The notes under the pieces were generated by a model, which was not told where the DNA came from, made no database searches, and was given only the letters and a program-made list of their open reading frames with translations. Positions 44,803 through 52,268 of a stretch of DNA of 64,000 nucleotides are shown here, piece by piece. How positions within the stretch are numbered: position 1 is the stretch's first letter; each line of letters opens with the position of its first letter. The stretch lies in assembly GCA_016720545.1 (NCBI GenBank), contig JADKKK010000001.1:1-64000 (forward strand). Reading direction: 5' to 3'. Source of the DNA: Myxococcales bacterium. GTDB taxonomy: Bacteria > Myxococcota_A > Polyangia > Polyangiales > Polyangiaceae. The position numbers and the translations under genes are program-made.

Positions 44803-46209
44803 TCAGCGATTGAGCACGTGGATCGCGTGACCGAGGCCGTGCATGCTGGCCTCCATGAGCCCCTCGCCCAGCGTGGGGTGCGGGTGGATGGTGAGCCCGA
44901 GGTCCTCGAGGAACGCGTGCATCTCGAGGGCGAGCGCGCCCTCGCTGATGAGGTCGGTCGCGGAGGGGCCGACGATGTGGACGCCGAGCACCTTGTGGCT
45001 CTCTTGCTCCGCCACCACCTTGAAGAAGCCCTCGGTCTCGTTCACCGCCATCGCGCGCCCGAGCGCGGCGAACGGGAACTTGCCGATGCGCACCGCGACG
45101 CCCTGCTCCTTCGCCTGGGTCTCGGTCATGCCCACGGTGGCGATCTCGGGATCGGTGAAGATGGCGCCGGGGATGCCGACCCAGTCCTTCGCCGCCTTGT
45201 GGCCGGCGATCACCTCGGCGACGACCTCGCCCTCCTTGCTCGCCTTGTGGGCGAGCATCGGCGCGCCCGAGACGTCGCCGATGGAGTAAATGCTGGGCAC
45301 GTTCGTGCGCCCGAACTTGTCGGAGGGGACGAAGCCGCGCTCGACCTTCACGCCGAGCTCTTCGAGGCCGAGCCCCGCGCCATTGGGACGCATCCCCACC
45401 GCGACGAGGACCACATCGGCCTGCACCGTCTCGGGCGTGCCGCCCACGTCGATTTTCACGGAGAGCGAGCCGTCCGCGTTGCGCTCGTACCCCATGGCCT
45501 TGGCGCCCTTCATGATCTTCGCGCCGTGCTTGACGAGCCTCTTCTCGACCACCGCCGTGACGTCGGGATCGACGCCCGGGAGCAGGCCCGGAGTGGCCTC
45601 CACCACGGTGAGTGCCGCGCCGAACTTCTGGTAGACGCAGCCGAGCTCGAGGCCGATGACGCCGCCACCGATGACGAGCAGGCGCTTCGGCACCTCTTGA
45701 AGGCTCACGGCCTCCTTGGCGCCGATGACCTGCGAACCGTCGAACTTGAACGTGGGGATCTCGATCGTCGACGAGCCCGTGGCGACGACGATGGCCTTCG
45801 CCTCGAGCGTCTCGACGGTGCCGTCCTTCGCCGTGACCTCGACCGTGTTCGGTCCCGTCACGCGCGCGGTGCCCATCACGAGCTCGACGCCGTTGCCGCG
45901 GAAGAGCCCGCGGATGCCGCCGGTGAGCTTCTTCACGATGCCGCTCTTCCACGCCTGCATCTTCGCGACGTCCACGCGGACGTTGTCGATGATGAGGCCC
46001 ATGTGCCCGCCATCCTTGGCCTTTTCGAAGTTGTGGCTCGCGGAGATGAGGGCCTTCGAGGGGACGCAGCCCCAGTTCAGGCACACGCCGCCGACCTCCT
46101 CCTTCTCGACGCAGACGACCTTCTGCTTCAGCTGGCCGAGGCGGATCGCGCACACGTAGCCGCCCGGCCCGCCACCAATCACCACCGTATCGACTTCTCT
46201 CTTCGCCAT
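44803..46209 (-). CDS. lpdA: Dihydrolipoyl dehydrogenase (E3)
   Basis: 468 residues, full length. FAD enzyme that reoxidises lipoyl groups of 2-oxoacid dehydrogenase complexes. FAD site VIGGGPGGYVCAIR; redox-active pair GGVCLNWGCVPSK (Cys 43 and Cys 48); NAD site VIGGGVIGLELG; second FAD segment SIYSIGDVSGAPMLAHKAS; catalytic dyad HPHPTLGE with His near 446. Read leftward, it follows the E1-alpha gene after 149 bp, so the two are probably one transcript. E1-beta and E2 are not in the window. Confidence 0.96.
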   Translation of the reverse strand: MAKREVDTVVIGGGPGGYVCAIRLGQLKQKVVCVEKEEVGGVCLNWGCVPSKALISASHNFEKAKDGGHMGLIIDNVRVDVAKMQAWKSGIVKKLTGGIRGLFRGNGVELVMGTARVTGPNTVEVTAKDGTVETLEAKAIVVATGSSTIEIPTFKFDGSQVIGAKEAVSLQEVPKRLLVIGGGVIGLELGCVYQKFGAALTVVEATPGLLPGVDPDVTAVVEKRLVKHGAKIMKGAKAMGYERNADGSLSVKIDVGGTPETVQADVVLVAVGMRPNGAGLGLEELGVKVERGFVPSDKFGRTNVPSIYSIGDVSGAPMLAHKASKEGEVVAEVIAGHKAAKDWVGIPGAIFTDPEIATVGMTETQAKEQGVAVRIGKFPFAALGRAMAVNETEGFFKVVAEQESHKVLGVHIVGPSATDLISEGALALEMHAFLEDLGLTIHPHPTLGEGLMEASMHGLGHAIHVLNR

Positions 46210-46358
46210 GTTGGAGCCTCTCGCGCAGTGTTCTTCGGCTTTGGGGTCTGTCCGGTCGCGCGACCAGCCGTGGAGCGGCCGAGAGCGCGCGTCGCGCCCC
46301 CGTTCTTACAAGAGTTTCCACTCCGGGGATCGCGCAAAGTCGGGCGTGGAGCGCGGGC

Positions 46359-47504
46359 TCAGGCGCCGTGGGCGGGCGCCGGCGGCAGCGACTCGAGCTC
46401 GGCGCGCTGCTCGCGCAGGTGCCACGGCAGCTCCGCGTAGACGTCGTCGAACAGCGACGTACGCGCAGGTGGCGGGAGCTCCTCCACGGCCCGCACGGCC
46501 ACGGCGATCTCCTCGGTGAGCTCTGCCTCGAGGCGCGCGTCGCTCGCGTCGTCGACGAGGCCCAGGTAGGTGAGGTGCTCGCGGAGGCGCTTCAGGGGGT
46601 CTCTCCTGCGCCACGCCTCGACCTCCTCCTCCGCGCGGTAGCGCGTCGGGTCGTCGCTCGTCGAGTGCGCGCCGATGCGGTAGGTGAGCGCCTCGATGAA
46701 CGTGGGTCCGCCCCCGGCGCGCGCGCGCTCCGCGGCGCGGGAGAGGACCGTGTAGACCGCAAGCAGATCGTTGCCGTCGACGCGCACCGAAGGCACCCCG
46801 TAGGCGCGCCCCTTGATCGCGAGCGTCTTGGCCGCGGTCTGCTTGGCGGTGGGCACGCTGATCGACCAGTGGTTGTTCTGGCAGACGAGCAACGCGGGCA
46901 CCTTGAAGAGGCCGGCGAAGTTCATCGCGTCGTGGAAGTCGGCCTCGCTGGTCGCGCCGTCGCCGAAGAAGCCTACGGAGACGGGCCGCGCGTCCCCGCC
47001 CTTGCCCGCTCGCTGGCGCAGCTTCATGGCCCACGCCGCGCCCACCGCCTGGGGGATCTGAGGCCCAATGACCGACGACCAGCTCACTTGGTTGACCGAC
47101 CTGCCGGAGTGGTGGCTAGGCATCTGGCGGCCCTTCTGGACGTCGCCCGAGTTGCCGAAGACCTGCGCGATGAACTGCGTGAGCGGGAACCCGCGCACCA
47201 GCATCACGCTCTGCTCGCGCAGCGCCGGGAACACCCAGTCTTGCTTCTGGAGGACGAGCCCCGTCGCGATGGGCACGGCCTCTTGGCCGGTACACGCACC
47301 GTAAAAGCCCACCCGCCCCTGGCGCTGCAGCAAGATCATCTTGGCGTCGATGAGCCTGAGGCGGGTCATCTCGCGGTAGCCGTGGAGGATGGCCTCGATG
47401 GGCACGCGCTCCACGTCTTCGCGAGCCGAGCCGTCGTCCTGCAGCACGCGAAAGAGGCCGAGATCGGGCGCGAGTTCGGAGCTCATGACCCGGTCGTAGC
47501 GCAT
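46359..47504 (-). CDS. 2-oxoacid dehydrogenase E1 component, alpha subunit
   Basis: 381 residues, start ATG at 47502-47504 (ATG at 47486 also possible). The thiamine diphosphate motif is complete: FFGDGATSEADFHDAMNF (GDG about 182) through VCQNNHWSI (NN about 211). Also FYGACTGQEAVPIATG, LREQSVMLVRG, SHHSGRSVNQVSW and SYRIGAHSTSDDPTRYR-like YRIGAHSTSDDPTRYR. These fit the branched-chain/pyruvate E1-alpha group; the sequence KTLAIKGRAYGVPSVRVDGN leans to the branched-chain type. The partner E1-beta is expected just outside or elsewhere, since alpha and beta are separate chains. Function is decarboxylation of a 2-oxoacid and transfer to lipoyl-E2. Branched-chain starters for fatty acids are a possible use. 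Confidence 0.9.
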   Translation of the reverse strand: MRYDRVMSSELAPDLGLFRVLQDDGSAREDVERVPIEAILHGYREMTRLRLIDAKMILLQRQGRVGFYGACTGQEAVPIATGLVLQKQDWVFPALREQSVMLVRGFPLTQFIAQVFGNSGDVQKGRQMPSHHSGRSVNQVSWSSVIGPQIPQAVGAAWAMKLRQRAGKGGDARPVSVGFFGDGATSEADFHDAMNFAGLFKVPALLVCQNNHWSISVPTAKQTAAKTLAIKGRAYGVPSVRVDGNDLLAVYTVLSRAAERARAGGGPTFIEALTYRIGAHSTSDDPTRYRAEEEVEAWRRRDPLKRLREHLTYLGLVDDASDARLEAELTEEIAVAVRAVEELPPPARTSLFDDVYAELPWHLREQRAELESLPPAPAHGA

Positions 47505-47554
47505 CCCGCGGCGCTGAGGGTGCGCAAAGTCGCGGAGCCCTGCCCCTGAAACTC

Positions 47555-47593
47555 CGACGCGGGCTCACCCCCCGGAGGAGTAGGCCCGCGTCG
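47555..47593 (-). terminator. Hairpin after the leftward lipoprotein gene
   Basis: CGACGCGGGC (47555-47564) and GCCCGCGTCG (47584-47593) pair perfectly over 10 bp with a 19-base loop, 27 bp beyond the stop of the 47620-48381 gene. No T tract follows on the minus strand, so it may act as a factor-dependent terminator or mRNA-stabilising stem rather than a classical terminator. Confidence 0.45.
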
Positions 47594-47619
47594 TCACGTT
47601 CACCGAGCGCTCGCGCCGA

Positions 47620-48381
47620 TCAGCCGCCGCCGCCCGCGTCGGTGGGCGTACCGCTGCCGCCGCACATGTACGCCGCGACCTTCCTGTAGGCCGCGTCGAA
47701 GTCGGCGCCGTCACAGATGGGCTCCCATTGGGCCTTGGCGTCGTCGACCGCCTTGGTGCACGCCGCGTCCACCTCGGACTTGCAGACCTTGGCCGAGGCC
47801 TCCGTGCGGCACGCGTCGTAGGAGGAGTCGTCGGGGTCGCAGGACGCGCAGGCCGACTCGAGGCAGACCTCTTGCTTGGAGAGCTTCTGCGCGCAGTCGG
47901 GGCGACCGATCACGAGCGCCGCGCAGGCGAGGACGTTCGGCGCGATGAGGTCCTCGCTGACGAAGATGACCGCCGGCATGGGCGTGTTCTTCTCTTCCTC
48001 GCCTTCGAGGACGCCGAAGATGCAGCGCCCGCAGTCCTTGTTCGCGTTGACGAACGCGGTGCAGTTCGCCTCCGTTGAAGTGGACGCGATGCACTTCGCC
48101 TCGGCCTCGGTGAGCTGCGCGGCCGAGCACTTGCCGGAGTTCTTGACCGGGGGCGTGCCCTCCTGCAGAAACGCGTCGTTCTCCGAGTAGCAGGCGCCGC
48201 CGCCGCCGTCGCCGCCGTCGGGCTTGGGCTTGCCGCTGTCGACCGGCGGCGTGGGGCCTGCCTCGGCCGTCGGCGTGCCGCCGTCTGCCGCGGATGGGGT
48301 CGAGGTGGACGAGCAGCCCACGCCCACGACGAGCGCGAGCGCCCCCGCGACCCCGAACGAACCGATGATCTTCTTCACCAT
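47620..48381 (-). CDS. Cys-rich lipoprotein A (paralogue of 49123-49938)
   Basis: 253 residues from the ATG at 48379-48381. The lipobox is ALVVGVGCSS (Cys about 23), followed by a Pro/Asp/Gly linker with the run GGDGGGGACY. The mature domain (about 65-240) has a dozen or so cysteines in pairs: CSAAQLTEAEAKC, NANKDCGRCIFG, CLESACASCDPDD and CRTEASAKVCKSE. It ends in GTPTDAGGGG. The layout, the CGRC/IFG segment and the terminal DAGGGG match the second large lipoprotein 0.75 kb upstream, so the two are paralogues. Unknown function, envelope. A candidate sigma-54 promoter lies about 80 bp before the start. Confidence 0.75.
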   Translation of the reverse strand: MVKKIIGSFGVAGALALVVGVGCSSTSTPSAADGGTPTAEAGPTPPVDSGKPKPDGGDGGGGACYSENDAFLQEGTPPVKNSGKCSAAQLTEAEAKCIASTSTEANCTAFVNANKDCGRCIFGVLEGEEEKNTPMPAVIFVSEDLIAPNVLACAALVIGRPDCAQKLSKQEVCLESACASCDPDDSSYDACRTEASAKVCKSEVDAACTKAVDDAKAQWEPICDGADFDAAYRKVAAYMCGGSGTPTDAGGGG

Positions 48382-48462
48382 TGTCGAGCCTCCATTGAGC
48401 GGGCCGTGAGGACCGCGCCCGAGTTGTTCATGGCCTTCGAGGCCCGCACCGCCCGCGCAGTT

Positions 48463-48478
48463 TGCACAACGCGTGCCC
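48463..48478 (-). promoter_or_regulatory. Candidate sigma-54 (-24/-12) promoter
   Basis: On the minus strand the sequence GGGCACGCGTTGTGCA matches the sigma-54 consensus TGGCACG-N4-TTGCA at GGCACG and TGCA with exact GG-to-GC spacing; two positions differ (first T and first T of TTGC). It lies about 82 bp upstream of the lipoprotein start at 48381 and outside any gene. Sigma-54 promoters are plentiful in myxobacteria, but no enhancer-binding protein gene is nearby. Confidence 0.5.
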
Positions 48479-48500
48479 ACTGGCAAGCCTCAGACGAAAC

Positions 48501-48722
48501 TCACTTGCCTCCGTCGCGTGCCAGCGCCCGCTTCAGGGCGGGCGCGCGGATCTTCGGCCCGACCAGCGAGGCCGACGTCGATGAGGGTGCCGGCTCGGCC
48601 TGGGCGGCTTGCGGCGTACTCTCTACGGTGGGCTCGCGGTCACCGCACGAGCTGCAGCCCGCGGTCGTGATCATCGTCACGAGGCCACCCACGACCATCC
48701 CCACAGCGCTTGTCATTTTCAT
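48501..48722 (-). CDS. Small lipoprotein (73 aa)
   Basis: Reads leftward from the ATG at 48720-48722. Signal MKMTSAVGMVVGGLVTMITTA with lipobox TTAGCSS; the mature part is only about 50 residues (CSSCGDREPTVEST, then Ala/Pro/Ser-rich, ending ALARDGGK). The short Cys-x-x-Cys after the lipid site may form a disulphide. No domain is recognised. It follows the next small lipoprotein by 11 bp and has the same layout, suggesting a duplicated pair in one transcript that continues to the larger gene at 47620. Function unknown. Confidence 0.6.
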   Translation of the reverse strand: MKMTSAVGMVVGGLVTMITTAGCSSCGDREPTVESTPQAAQAEPAPSSTSASLVGPKIRAPALKRALARDGGK

Positions 48723-48733
48723 GGCGACTGGCC

Positions 48734-48976
48734 TCAGGGAGAGGTCGAGCCCGCCTCTACGGGAGCGCCGGCGTCGAAGGACCGCACGAACCCCACCAAG
48801 CCCGGCCGCGTGGCGGTGGCCGTGAGCCCAACCGCGGGCAGGGAAGGCTCGAGCGCCGAGGGGGCCGGCGCGGGCGTGCTCGTCGTCTCGGTACCGCAGC
48901 CTCGGCATCCAGGAAGGGCGACCGCCGCGAGTCCCGCCGCGAGAACCATCGCCCAGCGCCCATACGAACTCACCAT
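48734..48976 (-). CDS. Small lipoprotein (80 aa)
   Basis: Reads leftward from the ATG at 48974-48976. Signal VLAAGLAAVALPGCRGCG with the lipobox Cys about 24 and a second Cys three residues later, as in its neighbour at 48501. The mature part is Thr/Pro/Ala-rich, then a short beta-like segment GLTATATRPGLVGFVRSFDAG, ending APVEAGSTSP. No known family. It lies between the paired terminator of the upstream gene and the 73-residue lipoprotein. It probably starts its own transcript, though no promoter is evident. Confidence 0.6.
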   Translation of the reverse strand: MVSSYGRWAMVLAAGLAAVALPGCRGCGTETTSTPAPAPSALEPSLPAVGLTATATRPGLVGFVRSFDAGAPVEAGSTSP

Positions 48977-49061
48977 GAACGGCTCACCCTTCCGCTGGTG
49001 CCCCAGCGCTCTCTGGAAAAAGACACGCGCTCCCGGCCTGCGGCCCGAGCCCTCTCGTAGA

Positions 49062-49089
49062 AACGGAAAAGGACAGCCGTGGCTGTCCC
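49062..49089 (-). terminator. Rho-independent terminator of the 49123 lipoprotein gene
   Basis: Perfect 8-bp stem GGACAGCC (49072-49079) / GGCTGTCC (49082-49089) with a two-base loop. On the minus strand it is followed by TTTTCCGTTTC. It lies 33 bp after the stop of the leftward lipoprotein, a textbook position. This is the clearest terminator in the window. Confidence 0.88.
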
Positions 49090-49122
49090 TTCCCTCACGA
49101 CTCCGTCACACGTCGGGACGGA

Positions 49123-49938
49123 TCAGCCGCCGCCGCCCGCGTCGCCCGAGGCCGTGCCGCCGCAGGCGCCGGTGATCAGGTTGATGATCGCGGGCTTCCC
49201 CGCGACTTCGCAGACGTCGCCGGCCGCCTCGAAGCGCGCGTCCTTGCCGCACTCGGAGGCGATGCCGGGACCGAACTCGGTCGCGCACTGGCCGCCGTTG
49301 GCGTAGGTGTCCTTCTCGCACGCGTCGGCCTCTGCGCCCTCGGCGCAGGTTCCGCAGGTGACCGCCGAGCACTTGTCGAAGAAGTGGATCGCCTCGGCGC
49401 ACGCCTTGCTCACGCCCTGGGCCTCGAAGCAGCCGGCGGTGTTCGAGAACGCGCCGAGCCCGGTGGAGGTCTGCACGGTCACGTAGGGACCCCAGGTCGC
49501 ACCAGCCTGCGCCTTGAACGCGCAAGCGCCGCAGGCGGCGTTGATGGTGTTCAGCTTGGCGATGACCTCGGCGTAGGTCGCGGTGGCCGAGAGGGTCTTG
49601 AGGTAGGCCTCGAAGTCCACCATGTTCTGGGCGCTGCACTGGCCACCCGCCGCGGGGGTCGACTTGTAGGGGCCGAAGCCCTTGGCGGCGTCGGCGATCG
49701 CGGCGCGAACCTCGGCGGCCTTGCCCTTGATGTCCTGCTCGCAGGTCTTGACCGGCGGCTTGGACGTGTCGGGGCGCCCGCCATCCGTCGGGGCGGTGGT
49801 GGTGGTGGTGGTGGTGGCGCTCGCGTCGCCGCCTGCGCCGCCGTCGGTGGTGGTGGTCGAGGTGACCGTACAGCCGATGCCCGTGACCATGAGAGTGACG
49901 CCCGCGAGCGCCGCGAGACCGATGACCTTCTTGAACAT
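49123..49938 (-). CDS. Cys-rich lipoprotein B (paralogue of 47620-48381)
   Basis: 271 residues from the ATG at 49936-49938, with an AGGAGG ribosome-binding site upstream. The lipobox is TLMVTGIGCTV (Cys about 23), then a Thr-rich linker that includes a run of seven Thr encoded by (ACC)n, and TDGGRPDTS. The mature domain has Cys pairs: CSAQNMVDFEAYL, NTINAACGACAFK, CFEAQGVSKACAEA, CSAVTCGTCAEGAEADAC and CATEFGPGIASEC. It ends in GTASGDAGGGG. The gene has a strong terminator and probably its own promoter upstream, where TGTTCC repeats lie. Outer-membrane or periplasmic; function unknown. Confidence 0.78.
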   Translation of the reverse strand: MFKKVIGLAALAGVTLMVTGIGCTVTSTTTTDGGAGGDASATTTTTTTAPTDGGRPDTSKPPVKTCEQDIKGKAAEVRAAIADAAKGFGPYKSTPAAGGQCSAQNMVDFEAYLKTLSATATYAEVIAKLNTINAACGACAFKAQAGATWGPYVTVQTSTGLGAFSNTAGCFEAQGVSKACAEAIHFFDKCSAVTCGTCAEGAEADACEKDTYANGGQCATEFGPGIASECGKDARFEAAGDVCEVAGKPAIINLITGACGGTASGDAGGGG

Positions 49939-50440
49939 TCTATGCCTCCTACCTTGAATGCGTTCGCGGACCGGGTCCGCAAGCCAACTCGATGATTCTG
50001 TGGAACACCCAACCGGAACAGCCGGAGTTTTCCTGGAACATGACCCCCGGCCGAACGGTTGTCCGCAGGCAGGGCCCTTGGGGTTCGACGTTGAGCTCGC
50101 GAATTGCTTCACGGTTCCTGAGCGGGGGCGTATTAGCTCTGAGCTTGGACCTCGTCAACTAGGGAGCGATTCGCTCCGTCGCGCCGCCCCGAGCCACCAT
50201 GGCGCCGGCTGCATGCGCGACAACTTCCTAACGCCACCCGAACCCCGCCGCGGGCCACGAAAGTGAGGCGACCGCGCCCCCTTCGCGAGCGCGCCGGCCC
50301 TGGGGGAGGGACCAAGCGCTGGCGGGCGCCGTCCCGGCCCACCGCTCGGAGGCAAAGCACGTCGCGTGCCAGGCGGTTCATGGCGAGACCTCGCCGCGGC
50401 CCGCGGCCTTGGTCGCCTTCGTGACTCGCTCGCTCAAGGC
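49939..50440. other. 502-bp intergenic region; TGTTCC repeats and small hairpins
   Basis: No gene is supported on either strand. It holds a GCGGAC-CGG-GTCCGC hairpin (49967-49981), probably in the 5' leader of the lipoprotein gene. Three copies of YGGAACA on the plus strand (50001, 50014 and 50034), i.e. TGTTCC on the minus strand, may be protein-binding sites. A GGAGCGA-T-TCGCTCC palindrome lies at 50162-50176. The right half is plain GC-rich sequence with nothing I can name. Confidence 0.45.
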
Positions 50441-50986
50441 TCAGGTCGGCGGGCGTGGCGCGCCTTCGCTTTCGCGCTCGTCCTCCCGCTTCGTCGACGC
50501 GCCCACGCCCGCGCCGGCGGGCGGCGGCGCCACGAGGAGGCCGAAGAAGGCGACCCCGAGCGCGAACTGGAGCTTCCCGGAGGCCGAGGCGCGCGCGTGC
50601 ACGACCTCGAGGCGCTGCCCCAAGGGGCCCGACCCGCGCACCGCGCCGCGGCGGTGCAAGTCGGCAATTTCGGGAGAGAACACGGCACCTTGCAGGATGA
50701 CGAGCCCGGCCATCACGACGAGCAAGCCGGCGCGCAGCAGGTCGGCGCGCTCGACCCGCGGGCGGAGCTTGGCCCCCGCGACCTCGCAGAGCAGCGCCAG
50801 GGTCGCCGCCGTCATCGCGACCCGGTCGAAGCGCTGAAACACGGCCGTCATGGTGTCGGCCGAGGTGGGGGCGGGCACCATGCCGAAGACGAGAGGCGCC
50901 ACGATGGCGCCGAGAGTGAGCAGGCCGCCGACCCAGAGGGCGACGCAGAGAGCCTCGATCGCGAGCACGAACCGGAGGATGCGCAT
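50441..50986 (-). CDS. DUF4149-like integral membrane protein
   Basis: 181 residues from the ATG at 50984-50986. Four hydrophobic helices: FVLAIEALCVALWVGGLLTL, APLVFGMVPAP, a third around MTAATLALLCEVAG and RAGLLVVMAGLVILQGAVF. The last one lies near LQFALGVAFFGLLVAPP. The pattern (small residue-rich helices, a buried Arg in the second half of a helix pair, FDRVA) fits DUF4149/TMEM205-like proteins of unknown role. A hydrophilic Glu/Arg tail ends it. Upstream of its start lies a tract of CTCGCGCACT repeats; the next gene, on the same strand, ends there. Confidence 0.7.
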   Translation of the reverse strand: MRILRFVLAIEALCVALWVGGLLTLGAIVAPLVFGMVPAPTSADTMTAVFQRFDRVAMTAATLALLCEVAGAKLRPRVERADLLRAGLLVVMAGLVILQGAVFSPEIADLHRRGAVRGSGPLGQRLEVVHARASASGKLQFALGVAFFGLLVAPPPAGAGVGASTKREDERESEGAPRPPT

Positions 50987-51003
50987 CGCGAGGGCTTACC
51001 ACC

Positions 51004-51057
51004 TCTCGCGCACTCCTCTCGCGCACTTCTCGCGCACTTGTCGCGCGCTCCTCGCGC
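51004..51057. repeat. CTCGCGCACT tandem-like repeat tract
   Basis: CTCGCGCACT occurs at 51005, 51018 and 51029, followed by related TCGCGCGCTC and CTCGCGC units to 51057, with periods of 11-13 bases. It fills the gap between the HEAT-repeat gene stop (51081) and the DUF4149 start (50986). A similar CTCGCGCCCA tract precedes prfC (31127-31179). It may be a slippage product or a protein-binding array. Confidence 0.5.
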
Positions 51058-51080
51058 CGCGCGCGCCCCCCCCGCGACGG

Positions 51081-52175
51081 CTACCGGAGGCGCTCGAGCG
51101 CCTCGCGGGCGAGCGTTCGCGTTGCGTCTCGCTCGGCCAGGGCCTCGAGCGCGGGGATCGCGGCCCGGAGGCGGGCGCGCCCCGCGGCCATGATCGCCTT
51201 GTCGCGCCTCGAGGCCTTGGAGGAGCTGAGGTCGCCCAGCAGCTCGCTCACCGCGCGCTCGTGGCCCAGCGCGGCGAGCGCGACCTTCGCCGAGAGGGCT
51301 CCGGTGTCGGATACGAGCCGCGCGAGCCCGTAGGCGCGCCGCTCGAGCGCCGGGATGGCCGCGGTGAGCCCGAGCTCGCCGCACGCCTCGAGCGCGCCGT
51401 GCTCCTCTTCGGTGGACACGCCGCGCACGCCGCCGCGAGCGACCTCGAGGAGCCGCGGGTGCCCGCGGGGATCGCCGAGCCTCGCGACGAGGATCGCGGC
51501 CGCGACCCGCACGTCGGGGTGGGCGTCGCCGAGGAGCCTCACCGCGGCCTCGCCCGCGCGCGATCCGGGCCCGCGCGCGGCCGGCGGCGTCTTCTCGAGG
51601 CGCTCCTCCACAACGCGGAGCGCGATGTGACGGACCGCGTCGTCGTCGTCGGCGAACGCGCGCACCAGCGCCTCCTCGGCGTCGTCGGGGCACACCCGCG
51701 AGAAGGCGATGACCGCCTGGTAGCGGACCTCGGGTCGAGAGTCCGTGAGCGCGCGACGCAGCTTGGAGCCCGCGCGTGGGTCGCCGAGCTCGCCGAGGGC
51801 CGAGAGGGCCATCTGGCGCACGTACCCATCCGGGTCTTCGACGGCCACGAGCAGCGACGCGAGCGCGGTCGTCGCCCGGGCGTCTGCCAAGGCCGTGGCC
51901 GCGCGACCTCGCACGCCCGGGTGGTCGTCGCGGAGCGCGTGGGCGAGGGCCTCGACGCCACGCGCGTAGGGTCGCCCGTCGCGCTCGTCGTGGCGGTCCC
52001 CGCGCTCCGCGCGCTCACCGCGTTCAGGGCTCCCGCCGCGCTCGGCCCCCTCGTCCATCGCCGCGAGATGCCGCCCGAGCTCCTCGCAGGCCTCGGCGCG
52101 GACCTCGGGCCGCTGGCTGGCGACGTCCCGGAAGCACGCCTCGAGGGTACGTGGGAGCGGGGGCGGCGCGAGCAT
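51081..52175 (-). CDS. HEAT-repeat protein
   Basis: 364 residues from the ATG at 52173-52175; a GTG 36 bases upstream is an alternative. The chain is built of helix pairs with the HEAT pattern: ASQRPEVRAEACEELGRHLA, HPGVRGRAATALADA, DPDGYVRQMALSALGELGDP, DSRPEVRYQAVIAFSRVCPD, DDAVRHIALRVVEERLE, HPDVRVAAAILVARLGDP, then shorter pairs to the C-terminus. About seven repeats are clear. HEAT arrays bind proteins or nucleic acids. The PBS-lyase-like DPxxxVRxxAxxALGxLGD spacing is classic. A low-complexity Glu/Arg insert (about 45-65) loops out. Divergent from the DUF1385 gene 93 bp away. Cytoplasmic, function unknown. Confidence 0.85.
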   Translation of the reverse strand: MLAPPPLPRTLEACFRDVASQRPEVRAEACEELGRHLAAMDEGAERGGSPERGERAERGDRHDERDGRPYARGVEALAHALRDDHPGVRGRAATALADARATTALASLLVAVEDPDGYVRQMALSALGELGDPRAGSKLRRALTDSRPEVRYQAVIAFSRVCPDDAEEALVRAFADDDDAVRHIALRVVEERLEKTPPAARGPGSRAGEAAVRLLGDAHPDVRVAAAILVARLGDPRGHPRLLEVARGGVRGVSTEEEHGALEACGELGLTAAIPALERRAYGLARLVSDTGALSAKVALAALGHERAVSELLGDLSSSKASRRDKAIMAAGRARLRAAIPALEALAERDATRTLAREALERLR

Positions 52176-52268
52176 TCTCTCGGGGTATCCCCCGAACGGG
52201 CCGCTGTCCACCGCGGCGGCGGCGCCGGGCTCGCGTCCGGGGCCGGCGTACGTATACTGGGGGGGCCC

